Source of the DNA: Phycisphaerales bacterium
GTDB lineage: Bacteria > Planctomycetota > Phycisphaerae > Phycisphaerales > UBA1924
Length of the DNA: 41,165 nt
Assembly: GCA_029260555.1 (NCBI GenBank)
Contig: JAJDCZ010000019.1
Coordinates: forward strand, 1 to 41,165
Direction of reading: 5' to 3'
Shown here: piece by piece, positions 32,833 to 41,165 of the stretch
Numbering within the stretch: position 1 is the first letter of the stretch
Layout of the letters: each line of letters begins with the position of its first letter
The notes under the pieces: model-generated
Databases searched by the model: none
What the model was told of the DNA's origin: nothing
What the model saw: the letters and a program-made list of their open reading frames with translations, nothing else
Program-made: the position numbers and the translations under genes

Positions 32833-33399
32833 CTAATCCGGGTATGAATACTTCGGTGTCCAAGGCTGATCACCATCTTTGAGCATTGCGATCATGTACC
32901 ATAGTGCACAGTAATCATCACCGGGTCCAAAGAAATCTGAACTGACCCGGCTGATCGTGCCGTCACTTGTCTTTGAAAAAGTAGAGATGCCGGGCATGGT
33001 TCCACCACTACCTGAGGCAAATCCCATGTCGCTGGTAAATGTTGAACCTGTACCTGAAAGCACGCGAAAGTTCCATCCTCGGCCTTGTGAAAAGGCTTTG
33101 GCTTTTTCTGGTTCATCAGCAGAAACCAGCACGAAGGCTGCCCGGTCTGAAAGATGCGGCGTCAGACCAGTAAATCCATCCGCCCAGAGTGTGCAATATG
33201 CACAGCCTTGACCCATGTTGTGGATGACAATCAGATCGTCTTTGCCCTGGAATAACGCACTGAGTTTTACAGGCTTCCCGTCCAGATCATGCAGCTCATA
33301 ATCCTCGACTGGTCCTTGCGCTGCTTGCCTGCGAAGCTCTGCGAGTTGCTGCTTGAGACCATTGATCTGTTCACTGAGCTGTTTGATGTTCTGTGCCAT
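32833..33399 (-). CDS. DUF899-like thioredoxin-fold protein
   Basis: A 188-residue protein with an N-terminal coiled coil (QLSEQINGLKQQLAELRRQAA) and a thioredoxin-like domain: YELHDLDGKPVKLSALFQGKDDLIVIHNMG, then GCAYCTLWADGFTGL, the C-x-x-C-containing family hallmark of DUF899 proteins, and later FFGPGDDYCALWYMIAML. Function in the family is not established; a redox or peroxidase-like role is a guess. It lies about 90 bases downstream of the primary sigma gene, beyond that gene's terminator, so it probably has its own promoter. Confidence 0.82.
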   Translation of the reverse strand: MAQNIKQLSEQINGLKQQLAELRRQAAQGPVEDYELHDLDGKPVKLSALFQGKDDLIVIHNMGQGCAYCTLWADGFTGLTPHLSDRAAFVLVSADEPEKAKAFSQGRGWNFRVLSGTGSTFTSDMGFASGSGGTMPGISTFSKTSDGTISRVSSDFFGPGDDYCALWYMIAMLKDGDQPWTPKYSYPD

Positions 33400-33434
33400 G
33401 GGATCTCCTTGAACATTTCATTCTATATGGTAAT

Positions 33435-33466
33435 GAAAAAACGCCGCTCCAGTGATGGAAACGGCG
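33435..33466 (-). terminator. Intrinsic terminator of the primary sigma factor gene
   Basis: On the minus strand CGCCGTT and GCGGCG enclose an inner TCCA/TGGA stem with TCAC loop and are followed by six T residues. It begins about 20 bases after the sigma stop codon. Confidence 0.85.
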
Positions 33467-33488
33467 CAATAATTGGAGATAGGTAGGC

Positions 33489-35324
33489 TCAGGAATCTGT
33501 CTCGTCCTTGTTGGGGCTGGCCTCGTCGATGAATCCTTCGAGCTTCCGCGATCGCACGGGGTGCTGAAGCTTGCGGATGGCTTTGGCTTCCACCTGTCGC
33601 ACTCGTTCGCGGGTGACTTTGAAAATTCGGCCCACTTCTTCGAGTGTATAGGTGTAGCCATCACCGATGCCGTAGCGAAGCTTGATGATCTCGCGTTCAC
33701 GATAGGTCAGGGTTTTGAGTACATGCTCGATGCGCTGCTTGAGCATGTCTTGTGATGCCTGAGCAGCAGGGGCTGTCTGCCGTTCATCTTCGATGAAATC
33801 ACCAAAGTATGAATCTTCTTCATCGCCTACGGGTCGATCCAGTGAAACCGGGCCTCGGGAAATTCCCATCACACGCGTGGTTTCAGAAATGGGCATGTCA
33901 GCGCGAAGTGAAAGCTCTTCGATGGTCGGCTCACACCCTGTCTCCTGCACCATCTGCTTTTGAATCGAACGCAGATGCGTCATTGTCTCGATCATGTGAA
34001 CCGGGATTCGTATGGTCCGTGCATGGTCTGCCACGGCACGCGTGATCGCCTGGCGAATCCACCAGGTGGCGTAGGTGCTGAACTTGTACCCTCGTTTGTA
34101 CTCGTACTTGTCAACCGCACGCATCAAACCCGTGTTTCCTTCCTGAATCACATCCAGAAAGCTCAACCCGCGATTGCGATACTTTTTGGCGATTGAAACC
34201 ACCAGCCTCAAGTTGCCGCCCGAAAGATCGCGTTTGGCCTGCTCGTATTCCCAGAACACAGTGGCAATCCGTGCGATGCGGTCTTTCAGATCGCCAGGCT
34301 CTTCAAGCACCAGTGACCGTAGACCCTCAAGCTCTTCAGTCATCACCTGAACATCATCGGCGTTGTATTTGTTGGGATAGCGCCGAGCTTTGTTGAGCTC
34401 GGCTTCAAGGTCCAGCATCTTGCGGGCAATGCTTCTGAGCTTGCGCATGAGTGGGATGATCCGCCCCGTTCTCAGGCACAGTTCCTCAGCAAGGGCTGCT
34501 GCTCGGCGACGGCGGCGCGTGACCCTGCAACGAATCTCAAGCTGCTGCTTCTCAGATATTTCCGGCTGTTGAAGCAACTCCCAATCCTGGCGATTGGCTT
34601 CTAAAAGTTTCTCAATCGTCGAGACATTTATAGGTATTCTGCTGGCAATTTTATACTTGGAATCAGCCTCTGCTGTGGATACACGCATCGTCCTGTCAAA
34701 TGGCAGCTGACCCGCATCCACCAGACGAAGTGTCGCGATGACCTGCGTTGCAATGTAGCCACTCTCCAGGCAACGCCTGCGAAAGATCATGCGTGTGGTT
34801 TCGATCTTCTTGGCGAGCCGAACTTCTTCTTCTCTTGTCAGGAGAGGAATCGTGCCCATCTGAGACAGGTACATCCGCACCGGGTCATCGATCCGGCGCT
34901 GACTGCCTTCCACAGCTTCAGTATGATCCCGCGTCTGAGCTGATTCATCTTTCCCCATCCCATCATCATCAACCAGATCAGGTGAAATATCTGCGGGGTT
35001 CACCATCCCTGCCATGCTGTGCTGAAGCCAGGTCAGATCAACCCGCCCCTTGCCCCCGGTGACACTCATAGCCCGTTGTGCCTGGGGAAGATTCAAGAGC
35101 CCAGCCTTGGCTCTTTTTTTCTGGCGATACTGCCTTGCTCGAAACTCAAGCTCATCGATCAACTCAATACCGGATTCGTCGATCTTCACAAGAAGCTCAT
35201 CCATCCGAATGGGATCGACCATCTCATCAGGAATCGTGTTATTCAGTTCTTCGTAGCTCAACCAGCGACGACGCTTGCCAATCGCCAGAAGCTCACGCAC
35301 TGCGGGATGAATGTTCATAATCAT
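33489..35324 (-). CDS. rpoD: Primary RNA polymerase sigma factor (sigma-70/RpoD)
   Basis: A 611-residue group 1 sigma factor. The ATG at 35324 has AGGAG 6 bases upstream. Region 1.2 is [30 protein letters not shown]. Regions 2.1-2.4 include [60 protein letters not shown]. Region 3 follows, and region 4 holds [18 protein letters not shown] and [21 protein letters not shown] non-conserved helical segment of about 150 residues lies between 1.2 and 2. The N-terminus is a sigma-1.1-like domain. It lies downstream of dnaG, as in the common dnaG-rpoD operon. Confidence 0.95.
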   Translation of the reverse strand: MIMNIHPAVRELLAIGKRRRWLSYEELNNTIPDEMVDPIRMDELLVKIDESGIELIDELEFRARQYRQKKRAKAGLLNLPQAQRAMSVTGGKGRVDLTWLQHSMAGMVNPADISPDLVDDDGMGKDESAQTRDHTEAVEGSQRRIDDPVRMYLSQMGTIPLLTREEEVRLAKKIETTRMIFRRRCLESGYIATQVIATLRLVDAGQLPFDRTMRVSTAEADSKYKIASRIPINVSTIEKLLEANRQDWELLQQPEISEKQQLEIRCRVTRRRRRAAALAEELCLRTGRIIPLMRKLRSIARKMLDLEAELNKARRYPNKYNADDVQVMTEELEGLRSLVLEEPGDLKDRIARIATVFWEYEQAKRDLSGGNLRLVVSIAKKYRNRGLSFLDVIQEGNTGLMRAVDKYEYKRGYKFSTYATWWIRQAITRAVADHARTIRIPVHMIETMTHLRSIQKQMVQETGCEPTIEELSLRADMPISETTRVMGISRGPVSLDRPVGDEEDSYFGDFIEDERQTAPAAQASQDMLKQRIEHVLKTLTYREREIIKLRYGIGDGYTYTLEEVGRIFKVTRERVRQVEAKAIRKLQHPVRSRKLEGFIDEASPNKDETDS

Positions 35325-35499
35325 GGCTGACTCCTGCACCAAACTTCGAGCACCTTCGTGAATCCCTTCACAAGGCTCTTTCCCTGCCCTACTTGCCCAG
35401 CTGACCTGCTGAACAACCCACACGAACTTTGTGAGCCTTCGCGGCTCTCTGCTCTATCAACTATCCAAAAACTCAAACAACTTCCATCTCATCACTCGG

Positions 35500-37398
35500 T
35501 TACGACATTCCAGGTCTGGGAACACGGCGAAGATCCGGCCCCAGTTGTGCGTGCTTGTCACGCTGATTATTGAGCCTTGCGATCAGGTCCGACACCTCAT
35601 TGGAGCCGTCGGTGTTATCTTTGTTGGTTTTTTCACGAAATGCTGTCGCAATGCATGCGGTGAAATGTTCACGAAGCCGCGTCGGGTCTGCATCCGTCAG
35701 CCGTTCAATGTGCTGCTGAAACGAAACCGCTATCGATCGGGCTTCCAGCTCTTCCATGCGATCAAGTACTGCTGACAATCCAGCCTGAACATCAGACGCG
35801 ACCGCATCAAAAACTGCTTGTGAAACTTGAGCCTGCAACCCTTGAGCGTAGGCATCTGGCCCGATCAGATCCCGTTCTGCCTCATCAAGGCACAGCACCA
35901 GCCGAGGCTCACACAGCAAACACCCCAGCACATGATCCGCAACATCCATCTTCCCAGTCCCAATTGCACCCGGGCTTGATGTCATCTCAACCTGCTGATC
36001 CACATGGCTCCTGGACCGGGTGCGGGCTCGCGCTTCGTCCAGCAACTGACTCAGTGCTCTGGGCTGAAACGATCCATCAACCTCATCGCGGATGCACTCT
36101 GCCAGTTGCCGCAGGATCAGCTGCCGTTTGCTTGGGTTGATCGTGTCCAGACCCAGCCCCACCAGGGTGGCGCACTCTTGCCTGATCGCAGCTGCGGTCG
36201 CTCCGGGGCCCGCATCGACAAGCCTGGCTTTGAGCGATCGAAACCGATACCGCAGCAGGTCACATGCTTCCTCTATAACATTGTGCAGAAGCTCTTTACC
36301 ACCCTCGCGTTTGAGCAGCTCATCGGGATCCTTGGCGTCTGTCACGCTTGAAAGCGTTGCTAATCGGACATCCAGATCCTCTGCAAAGAACACTTCGATC
36401 GCACGATCTGCAGCTTTTTGGCCTGCTTCATCGCCATCGAACAGCAATACCACATCATGGCACAAGAACCGAAGCTCGCGGGCATGTCCCCGCGTCAGAG
36501 CAGTGCCCAGCGTGGCTACAGCATTGGTCAGCCCCGCCTGATGGCAGGCGATGACATCCGTGTAGCCTTCGGTGACCACCGCGGTGCCTGTGGACTGGAT
36601 CGCCCTTGCTGCCTGGTGCATCCCGAAAAGGGTGGCTGACTTGCTGAAAAGCATCGATTCGGGCGAGTTGAGATACTTCGGCTCATCCTCATCATCAATG
36701 CGCCTGCCTCCGAATGCAATGACTCGGCCTGAACGATCCATGATCGGAAAAATCAGCCGATGGCGCATCGCGTCGTAAAATCCATCGCTTTGCTCACGCG
36801 CTTTGACAAGCCCGAGCGCAACAAAAGGCTCAATCGCCAGCCCTTTGGCCTGAATCGACCGAATCAGGCCATCCCATTGATGCTCGCCGCTGGGGCTGGC
36901 ACCGATCTGGAACTGCTCGACCATTTTCTGGTGAATACCGCGATTCTGGATCCGCTCCCGGGCCTGCTCACCATGTACTGGGTTGTTGAGGATTGCCTGA
37001 AAATATTGTGCTGCGAACTGGTTAGCTTGCACAAGACTCTGTCTGGTGATCGTTGTACCCGATTCACCACCGACAACCTCAGTCTCGATGCGTCTGGCGG
37101 GTGCGAGTTCAACACCGGATCGTTCTGCCAGGTATTCCAGAGCTTCACGAAAGCCCATCTGGTGGTATTTCTGTACAAAGCTGAAAACATCGCCCCCAGC
37201 TCCACAGGCAAAGCAGTGAAAAATCTGTTTGTGAGGCACAACGCACATCGAAGGCTTGGTGTCATCGTGAAATGGGCACAGGCCGACAAACTCACGCCCG
37301 CGAGGCCTCAGCGAAATATGCTCGCCAACCACGCGCACGATGTCTGAAGCGTCTCGTACACGCTGAGCATCATCATTTTGTGCGAACAAACGATTCAC
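35500..37398 (-). CDS. dnaG: DNA primase
   Basis: A 632-residue primase that makes RNA primers at replication forks. The N-terminal zinc finger is CPFHDDTKPSMCV...FHCFACGAGGDVFSFV. The TOPRIM catalytic domain has AVVTEGYTDVIACHQAG and LLFDGDEAGQKAADRA, giving the metal-binding Glu and Asp pairs. The C-terminal helicase-interacting domain is diverged. Upstream codons in frame look non-coding; the GTG at 37398 (VNRLFAQNDDAQRVRDASDIVRVV) is the best start, with GCAGGA about 12 bases before it. The 175-base gap to rpoD has no clear terminator, so co-transcription is likely. Confidence 0.95.
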   Translation of the reverse strand: MNRLFAQNDDAQRVRDASDIVRVVGEHISLRPRGREFVGLCPFHDDTKPSMCVVPHKQIFHCFACGAGGDVFSFVQKYHQMGFREALEYLAERSGVELAPARRIETEVVGGESGTTITRQSLVQANQFAAQYFQAILNNPVHGEQARERIQNRGIHQKMVEQFQIGASPSGEHQWDGLIRSIQAKGLAIEPFVALGLVKAREQSDGFYDAMRHRLIFPIMDRSGRVIAFGGRRIDDEDEPKYLNSPESMLFSKSATLFGMHQAARAIQSTGTAVVTEGYTDVIACHQAGLTNAVATLGTALTRGHARELRFLCHDVVLLFDGDEAGQKAADRAIEVFFAEDLDVRLATLSSVTDAKDPDELLKREGGKELLHNVIEEACDLLRYRFRSLKARLVDAGPGATAAAIRQECATLVGLGLDTINPSKRQLILRQLAECIRDEVDGSFQPRALSQLLDEARARTRSRSHVDQQVEMTSSPGAIGTGKMDVADHVLGCLLCEPRLVLCLDEAERDLIGPDAYAQGLQAQVSQAVFDAVASDVQAGLSAVLDRMEELEARSIAVSFQQHIERLTDADPTRLREHFTACIATAFREKTNKDNTDGSNEVSDLIARLNNQRDKHAQLGPDLRRVPRPGMS

Positions 37399-38382
37399 GC
37401 GGGTTACATATCCTGCTCGGCCCCCCGGGCCTTGCTGACCAATCCGAACATCCCATCGACATCGCCTTAGCCAAGGCCATGCCGCCATATCCAGTTCCAA
37501 ACCTGCCCAAACCAACGCCAATGCACCACCACGGCTGGCGAGCGAAAGGTCCGGTCACTCTGAGCATAAAAACCAGACAGGCTACCGACTCGCAAAGAAT
37601 GCTTTGGTCCCTGAGATCGCGTCGCGGTGACGCTCTGGACCCTGTGTGTGCGAGCCGAACCGTTCCACTTGAACACTACCACGATTTACTGCCGAATCAA
37701 CGGATCTGCCAGAAAAGAACGCTTGTACCAGTAATTCCGATTACAAGGGCTGATTCTGACACTGCCCGGCATATTCCTATCACACCCGCACCGGAACCAA
37801 ACCCCCCAGGCTGCACATCTGGCACCACAGTTTTCGGACACTCAAACTTGCTGAATGCCTGTTCTGAGGTGCTCTCAGCACCCGCTGCCCATGCTGTGCA
37901 TCCCTGTCACGGCCGATCAATCTCACGCCGATTGAAGCAGGCACAAGCAAGGATTCTACTTACTCTCATACCACGCCTGGAAATTGAACAGAACCTTTGG
38001 TGATGACCTGGCTGAATACCACTGCTTCAAGATTACCGAAATGTTGCGACTCTCAGCAGCCAATCTCTGTCCGCCGTTTCCACAACCCATGCTTCTTCAC
38101 CAAGCGAACCAACACGCTTTTGTATTTGCTCAAGCACGACTTGCTGATCAATCAGTAACAAATCATGATTTACGCCTTGTACTGTAAGACTTGAGAAGAG
38201 CACACCACTCACCCACACCCCCTCATTGTGATGGGGCTCATCCATGATTCAAAAAGCATTCCAATCAAATGCTGATTTTGTTCACATGGCACTCTGAATA
38301 TGAGAGTGTTTGATCCCATTCCCGAATTCAGGTGGAAGACTGATTTTGTAGTCCGAAATCCATTGCAATACCAGCACATTAT
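37399..38382. other. Long intergenic region without a convincing gene
   Basis: Nearly 1 kb between dnaG (minus) and the hybrid kinase (plus). The open frames here are short, Pro/His/Arg-rich or antisense to dnaG, with no recognisable domain. Small hairpins are present at 37868-37882 (GGTGCT/AGCACC) and 38218-38236 (CCCC.TCA/TGA.GGGG) without T runs. No tRNA or known RNA was recognised. It may be a decayed gene or promoter space. Confidence 0.6.
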
Positions 38383-41037
38383 GTGCTGTATTTGGAAACT
38401 ACATCACAACAAGCCAGGAATAAATACCGAAAAATACCTTTGGCGAGTCATCTGAAGATGGCTGCTGCGAACACGCATAGTGATCCTGCAGAGTTTGGTA
38501 TTTCCATGTCAGATAAAGCCATAAAGGAAAAACTGATCACTCGAGCACCACGGAAAATACTCCTTGTCATTCTCGCTCTGGGTCTCACGATGGCCATGCT
38601 CGTGCACTGGAATGCACGCATTAGCCTGCAATCTGAACTGGATGCTTATCGTGTAGGAAGTGCCCAGAAAACAAAGCTCACGGCTGCTCATGTCCAATCA
38701 GCATTCAATGAGATCTACAACTCATTGCGCACCATCGCTCGTCTGCCCGGTGTTCGCCAGATCGATATCAAAAAAGATGTCTCCCAGATGGATCACGATG
38801 GGGTTCTACTGGAAAACAATGCAAGGCTCACCATTCAGGAAATCTACAATGCTCTGGTCGCGGATGTGGCTGTAAGCGAGTTGTACATCGTTCCTGTCAA
38901 TTTCGATCCGGACGGGACCGATCTAAGCCGCACCTTACCACACGAACCACTTGTCACCTTTGACAAGTTCATACTTGGAAAGGCTGGAGGCGGAAACCCT
39001 GCAAACCCAGACGAGGCAGAGGCTGAGGAAATCGAAGAAATCGAGATTTTCGAGTATCGATTGATGCGCACGCAACTCGACTGGCTGCTGGCGAACTATC
39101 CATCTGAAGATCACATCGACGGGCTTAGCTACCCACAACTCAGCGGCCCACCTGTTGTCACATGCGACAACACTCATTTCAATCCTCTCAAGCCGGACGA
39201 CCGCGACCGCGAAGGGCTGGTTATGTCGGTGCCTTTCTTTGATGATGAAGGCAATCTTGCAGGGTGCATCTCTGCCATTATTCTTACCCATGAACTCAGC
39301 AATCTGCTGATGACGGGCAACTATGCAATCCTCAACTTGTCACACCAGTACATCGTGCCACCACCGAGCCAGGGGCAATGGGAGCAATCTCAGACAATCG
39401 GTCTCGGGATGGATCCTGACAACAATCTTCTATATTCGGAGGTATATCCCATTCCCACGGCTGATCAAAATGGGGCATGGGTACTCTGGGCTGGCAATCC
39501 TGACGAATCGTACTGGTCGCGCAGCGGCGTTCGTGCAGCATTCAAAATACGCAACCTTGGCTATGTTGCGGTGCTCAGCCTCATGCTTGGCACTGCGATC
39601 TGTGTGCTGGTATTCATGAGTATAAACCAGCGACTTATCAAATTGAACGCTCATCTTGACCAATCTGTTGCAGAGCGAACGACAGAGTTGCTCATCTCTC
39701 GCGATGCAGCGGTTGAAGCGATGGAACGAGAACAGGTCGCCGCGATTGAACTCATCAACCAGAAGTTTGCTCTTGATGAACATGCCATTGTCAGCATCGC
39801 CGATGTCAAAGGCAATATCACATATGTCAACCAGAACTTTTGTGAAATCAGCGGCTATTCAAGAGAGGAACTGATCGGCCAGAACCATCGCATGATCAAG
39901 AGCGTGGAACACAATGCTGCAATCTATCGGCATTTGTGGAAAACCATTTCTCGTAAACAGGTCTGGAATGGAGATATCAAAAATCGCGCCAAAGACGGTA
40001 TTTACTATTGGGTCAACATGACGATTGTTCCATTCAAAGACAGCGATGAAAAGATCACGCAATATGTTGCAATCCGAACCGACATTACCAGTCAGAAGCA
40101 ATCCGAGCTAAAGCTGGTGGATATCAATCACCGTCTGGAACGACAAACAGAACTCGCTCAGCAAGCCGCTGCTGAGGCCATTGCTGCCAGTAAAGCCAAA
40201 AGTGAGTTCCTGGCAAACATGAGCCATGAGATTCGCACACCTATGACCGCAATCCTTGGCTACACGGATCTGCTCATGGAGATGAGCAAGGCATCAATAG
40301 CACAAGACGAGATGAGCTCGGTTGTCACTACAATCAGACGCAACGGTGAGCACCTGCTCCAGATTATCAATGACATTCTGGATATCTCCAAGATTGAAGC
40401 TGACAAACTCGAAGCTGAACACATATCTTTTTCTCCGGTTGAGCTCATCAGTGATGTAAAAACGCTTATGCAGGTCCGTGCTGATGCAAAGAATTTGCCC
40501 ATCAGCATCGAGTACGATGGGGCAATTCCTGAAACCATAAAAAGTGATCCCACACGCATCAAACAAATTCTTGTGAATCTGGTCGGCAATGCGATCAAGT
40601 TCACCGAAACCGGCAGCATCAAAATCCTTGTCCGGCTGAACAAGGGAAATGCTCAACCCCGCATGCAGTTTGACATAATTGATTCGGGCATTGGCATGTC
40701 CAAAGAGCAGGTCTCCAAGCTCTTTAGAGCTTTTGCTCAGGCAGACTCTTCCACAACCCGAAAGTTCGGAGGCACAGGCCTTGGATTAATGATCAGCAAA
40801 AGACTGGCTGAGTTACTGGGAGGCTCTGTGACCGCCAAAAGCACGCCCGGCAAAGGAAGCAGGTTCCGTGTCACAGTAAGCACAGGCTCTCTTGAAGGCG
40901 TGAAGATGCTGGAGAACACATCTTCCACTACTTGTAGTGTGGCAACCAGTGCCGGCACCGCAAATAATGAAATTGCAAAGCTGGACTGCCGTATTCTCCT
41001 GGCTGAGGATGGTCTGGACAACCAACGAAACCTCTGA
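38383..41037 (+). CDS. Hybrid sensor histidine kinase, truncated in its receiver domain
   Basis: An 884-residue membrane sensor kinase. Membrane helix 1 is at about 59-76, a periplasmic sensor region (about 77-393) has an acidic EAEAEEIEEIEIFE stretch, helix 2 is at 394-412, a coiled coil follows, then a PAS domain (about 463-570, IVSIADVKGNITYVNQNFCEISGYSREELIG). The HisKA motif EFLANMSHEIRTPM has phospho-acceptor H615. The ATPase domain has the N box QILVNLVGNAIKFTETG and G boxes DSGIGMSK and GGTGLGLMISKRL. The last residues CRILLAEDGLDNQR are the first strand of a receiver domain, and a TGA follows at once. Starts at 38458 or 38506 are also possible. The kinase part should be functional, but phosphorelay through its own receiver is lost. 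Confidence 0.9.
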   Translation: MLYLETTSQQARNKYRKIPLASHLKMAAANTHSDPAEFGISMSDKAIKEKLITRAPRKILLVILALGLTMAMLVHWNARISLQSELDAYRVGSAQKTKLTAAHVQSAFNEIYNSLRTIARLPGVRQIDIKKDVSQMDHDGVLLENNARLTIQEIYNALVADVAVSELYIVPVNFDPDGTDLSRTLPHEPLVTFDKFILGKAGGGNPANPDEAEAEEIEEIEIFEYRLMRTQLDWLLANYPSEDHIDGLSYPQLSGPPVVTCDNTHFNPLKPDDRDREGLVMSVPFFDDEGNLAGCISAIILTHELSNLLMTGNYAILNLSHQYIVPPPSQGQWEQSQTIGLGMDPDNNLLYSEVYPIPTADQNGAWVLWAGNPDESYWSRSGVRAAFKIRNLGYVAVLSLMLGTAICVLVFMSINQRLIKLNAHLDQSVAERTTELLISRDAAVEAMEREQVAAIELINQKFALDEHAIVSIADVKGNITYVNQNFCEISGYSREELIGQNHRMIKSVEHNAAIYRHLWKTISRKQVWNGDIKNRAKDGIYYWVNMTIVPFKDSDEKITQYVAIRTDITSQKQSELKLVDINHRLERQTELAQQAAAEAIAASKAKSEFLANMSHEIRTPMTAILGYTDLLMEMSKASIAQDEMSSVVTTIRRNGEHLLQIINDILDISKIEADKLEAEHISFSPVELISDVKTLMQVRADAKNLPISIEYDGAIPETIKSDPTRIKQILVNLVGNAIKFTETGSIKILVRLNKGNAQPRMQFDIIDSGIGMSKEQVSKLFRAFAQADSSTTRKFGGTGLGLMISKRLAELLGGSVTAKSTPGKGSRFRVTVSTGSLEGVKMLENTSSTTCSVATSAGTANNEIAKLDCRILLAEDGLDNQRNL

Positions 41038-41038
41038 A

Positions 41039-41164
41039 CTACGCCCATTGTAGTCGATTTTGATCCGAGTGGGCGGATTTTTCTTTGGTTTGCTTGGCCG
41101 CGTGGGTTGGGCGATGATGCCCGATGCCGGTTTGTTCTGCCTTTGGCGAGCCGGGCGGCGTGGT
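41039..41164 (-). CDS. Possible C-terminal tail of a gene entering from the right edge
   Basis: On the minus strand a frame is open from the window edge to a TAG at 41041-41039, giving 41 residues that end KEKSAHSDQNRLQWA. The composition is polar and basic. The stop lies 2 bases beyond the kinase's TGA on the opposite strand, and the DNA beyond 41037 no longer fits a receiver domain. This suggests that foreign DNA, perhaps a mobile element, begins here. No family is recognised and 41 codons is little evidence. Confidence 0.25.
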   Translation of the reverse strand, partial: TTPPGSPKAEQTGIGHHRPTHAAKQTKEKSAHSDQNRLQWA

Positions 41165-41165
41165 T

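Noticed and set aside
37272..38003. A 243-codon plus-strand open frame.
   Set aside because: The first part is antisense to dnaG, the rest is His/Pro/Arg-rich, and there is no domain or ribosome site.
41031..41046. Minus strand GGGCGTAGTTCAGAGG resembles the start of a tRNA.
   Set aside because: No matching acceptor 3' side, anticodon arm or T arm follows; it overlaps the kinase end.
41038..41165. Frameshifted continuation of the kinase receiver domain.
   Set aside because: No frame shows the receiver phosphorylation-site or lysine motifs in the remaining bases.

Overview
The window looks like a contig from a diderm bacterium of the Planctomycetota, most likely class Phycisphaerae. The main signs are two paralogous prepilin-type proteins with the stretched IIALLIGILLPALGKAR N-terminus, a PEP-CTERM-like C-terminal tail, a gene for lipid A disaccharide synthase, and large secreted proteins with no recognisable family. 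The placement is my inference from gene style; no 16S rRNA gene or tRNA gene is visible. Both ends appear to be breakpoints. The left edge lies inside an IS5-like transposase, and the right edge cuts a hybrid histidine kinase after the first residues of its receiver domain.

Layout, left to right. 1-431: 3' end of a transposase and the tail of a PEP-CTERM-like protein gene. 526-851 (minus): a candidate free-standing structured RNA with its own promoter and terminator. 908-4384 (minus): a small acidic ORF, an ABC-3 family metal transporter pair (permease and ATPase), frr and pyrH. 4732-15486 (plus): a tightly coupled operon encoding a membrane-anchored VWA protein, a secreted protein, one ExbB/TolQ, two ExbD/TolR, three large secreted or anchored proteins, and a small tRNA-binding protein. 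15527-17530 (minus): an ECF sigma factor, its likely membrane anti-sigma factor, and a secreted coiled-coil protein. 17679-19682 (minus): a single-chain homoaconitase of the fungal Lys4 type. 19897-23632: two prepilin-like genes flanking a RidA-family gene and a small transaldolase. 23760-25798 (minus): a PTS IIA protein and rsmB. 25923-27122: lpxB. 27262-32822: two small membrane proteins, an AGCS sodium/amino-acid symporter with an extra soluble insert, a possible PD-(D/E)XK protein, a cluster of hairpin repeats, and NAD kinase. 32833-37398 (minus): a DUF899-like thioredoxin-fold protein, the primary sigma factor and DnaG primase. 38383-41037: the truncated hybrid kinase.

The most interesting system is the 4732-15086 operon. 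The VWA protein has a TonB-like N-terminal membrane helix with an SxxxH motif. It is encoded with an ExbB-like channel and two ExbD-like subunits, both keeping the proton-relay aspartate, and with very large envelope proteins. One TolQ plus two TolR homologues resembles the Myxococcus AglRQS motor, which also works with a VWA adhesin (CglB) and repeat proteins. I infer a proton-driven force-transducing envelope machine; its cargo and purpose cannot be read from the sequence.

Housekeeping genes (pyrH-frr, dnaG-rpoD, nadK, rsmB, lpxB) are intact and in familiar pairings. The intergenic DNA is unusually rich in structure: G-rich tracts upstream of minus-strand genes, hairpins with a conserved loop but different stems, a nested inverted repeat, and a 24-bp element present twice.
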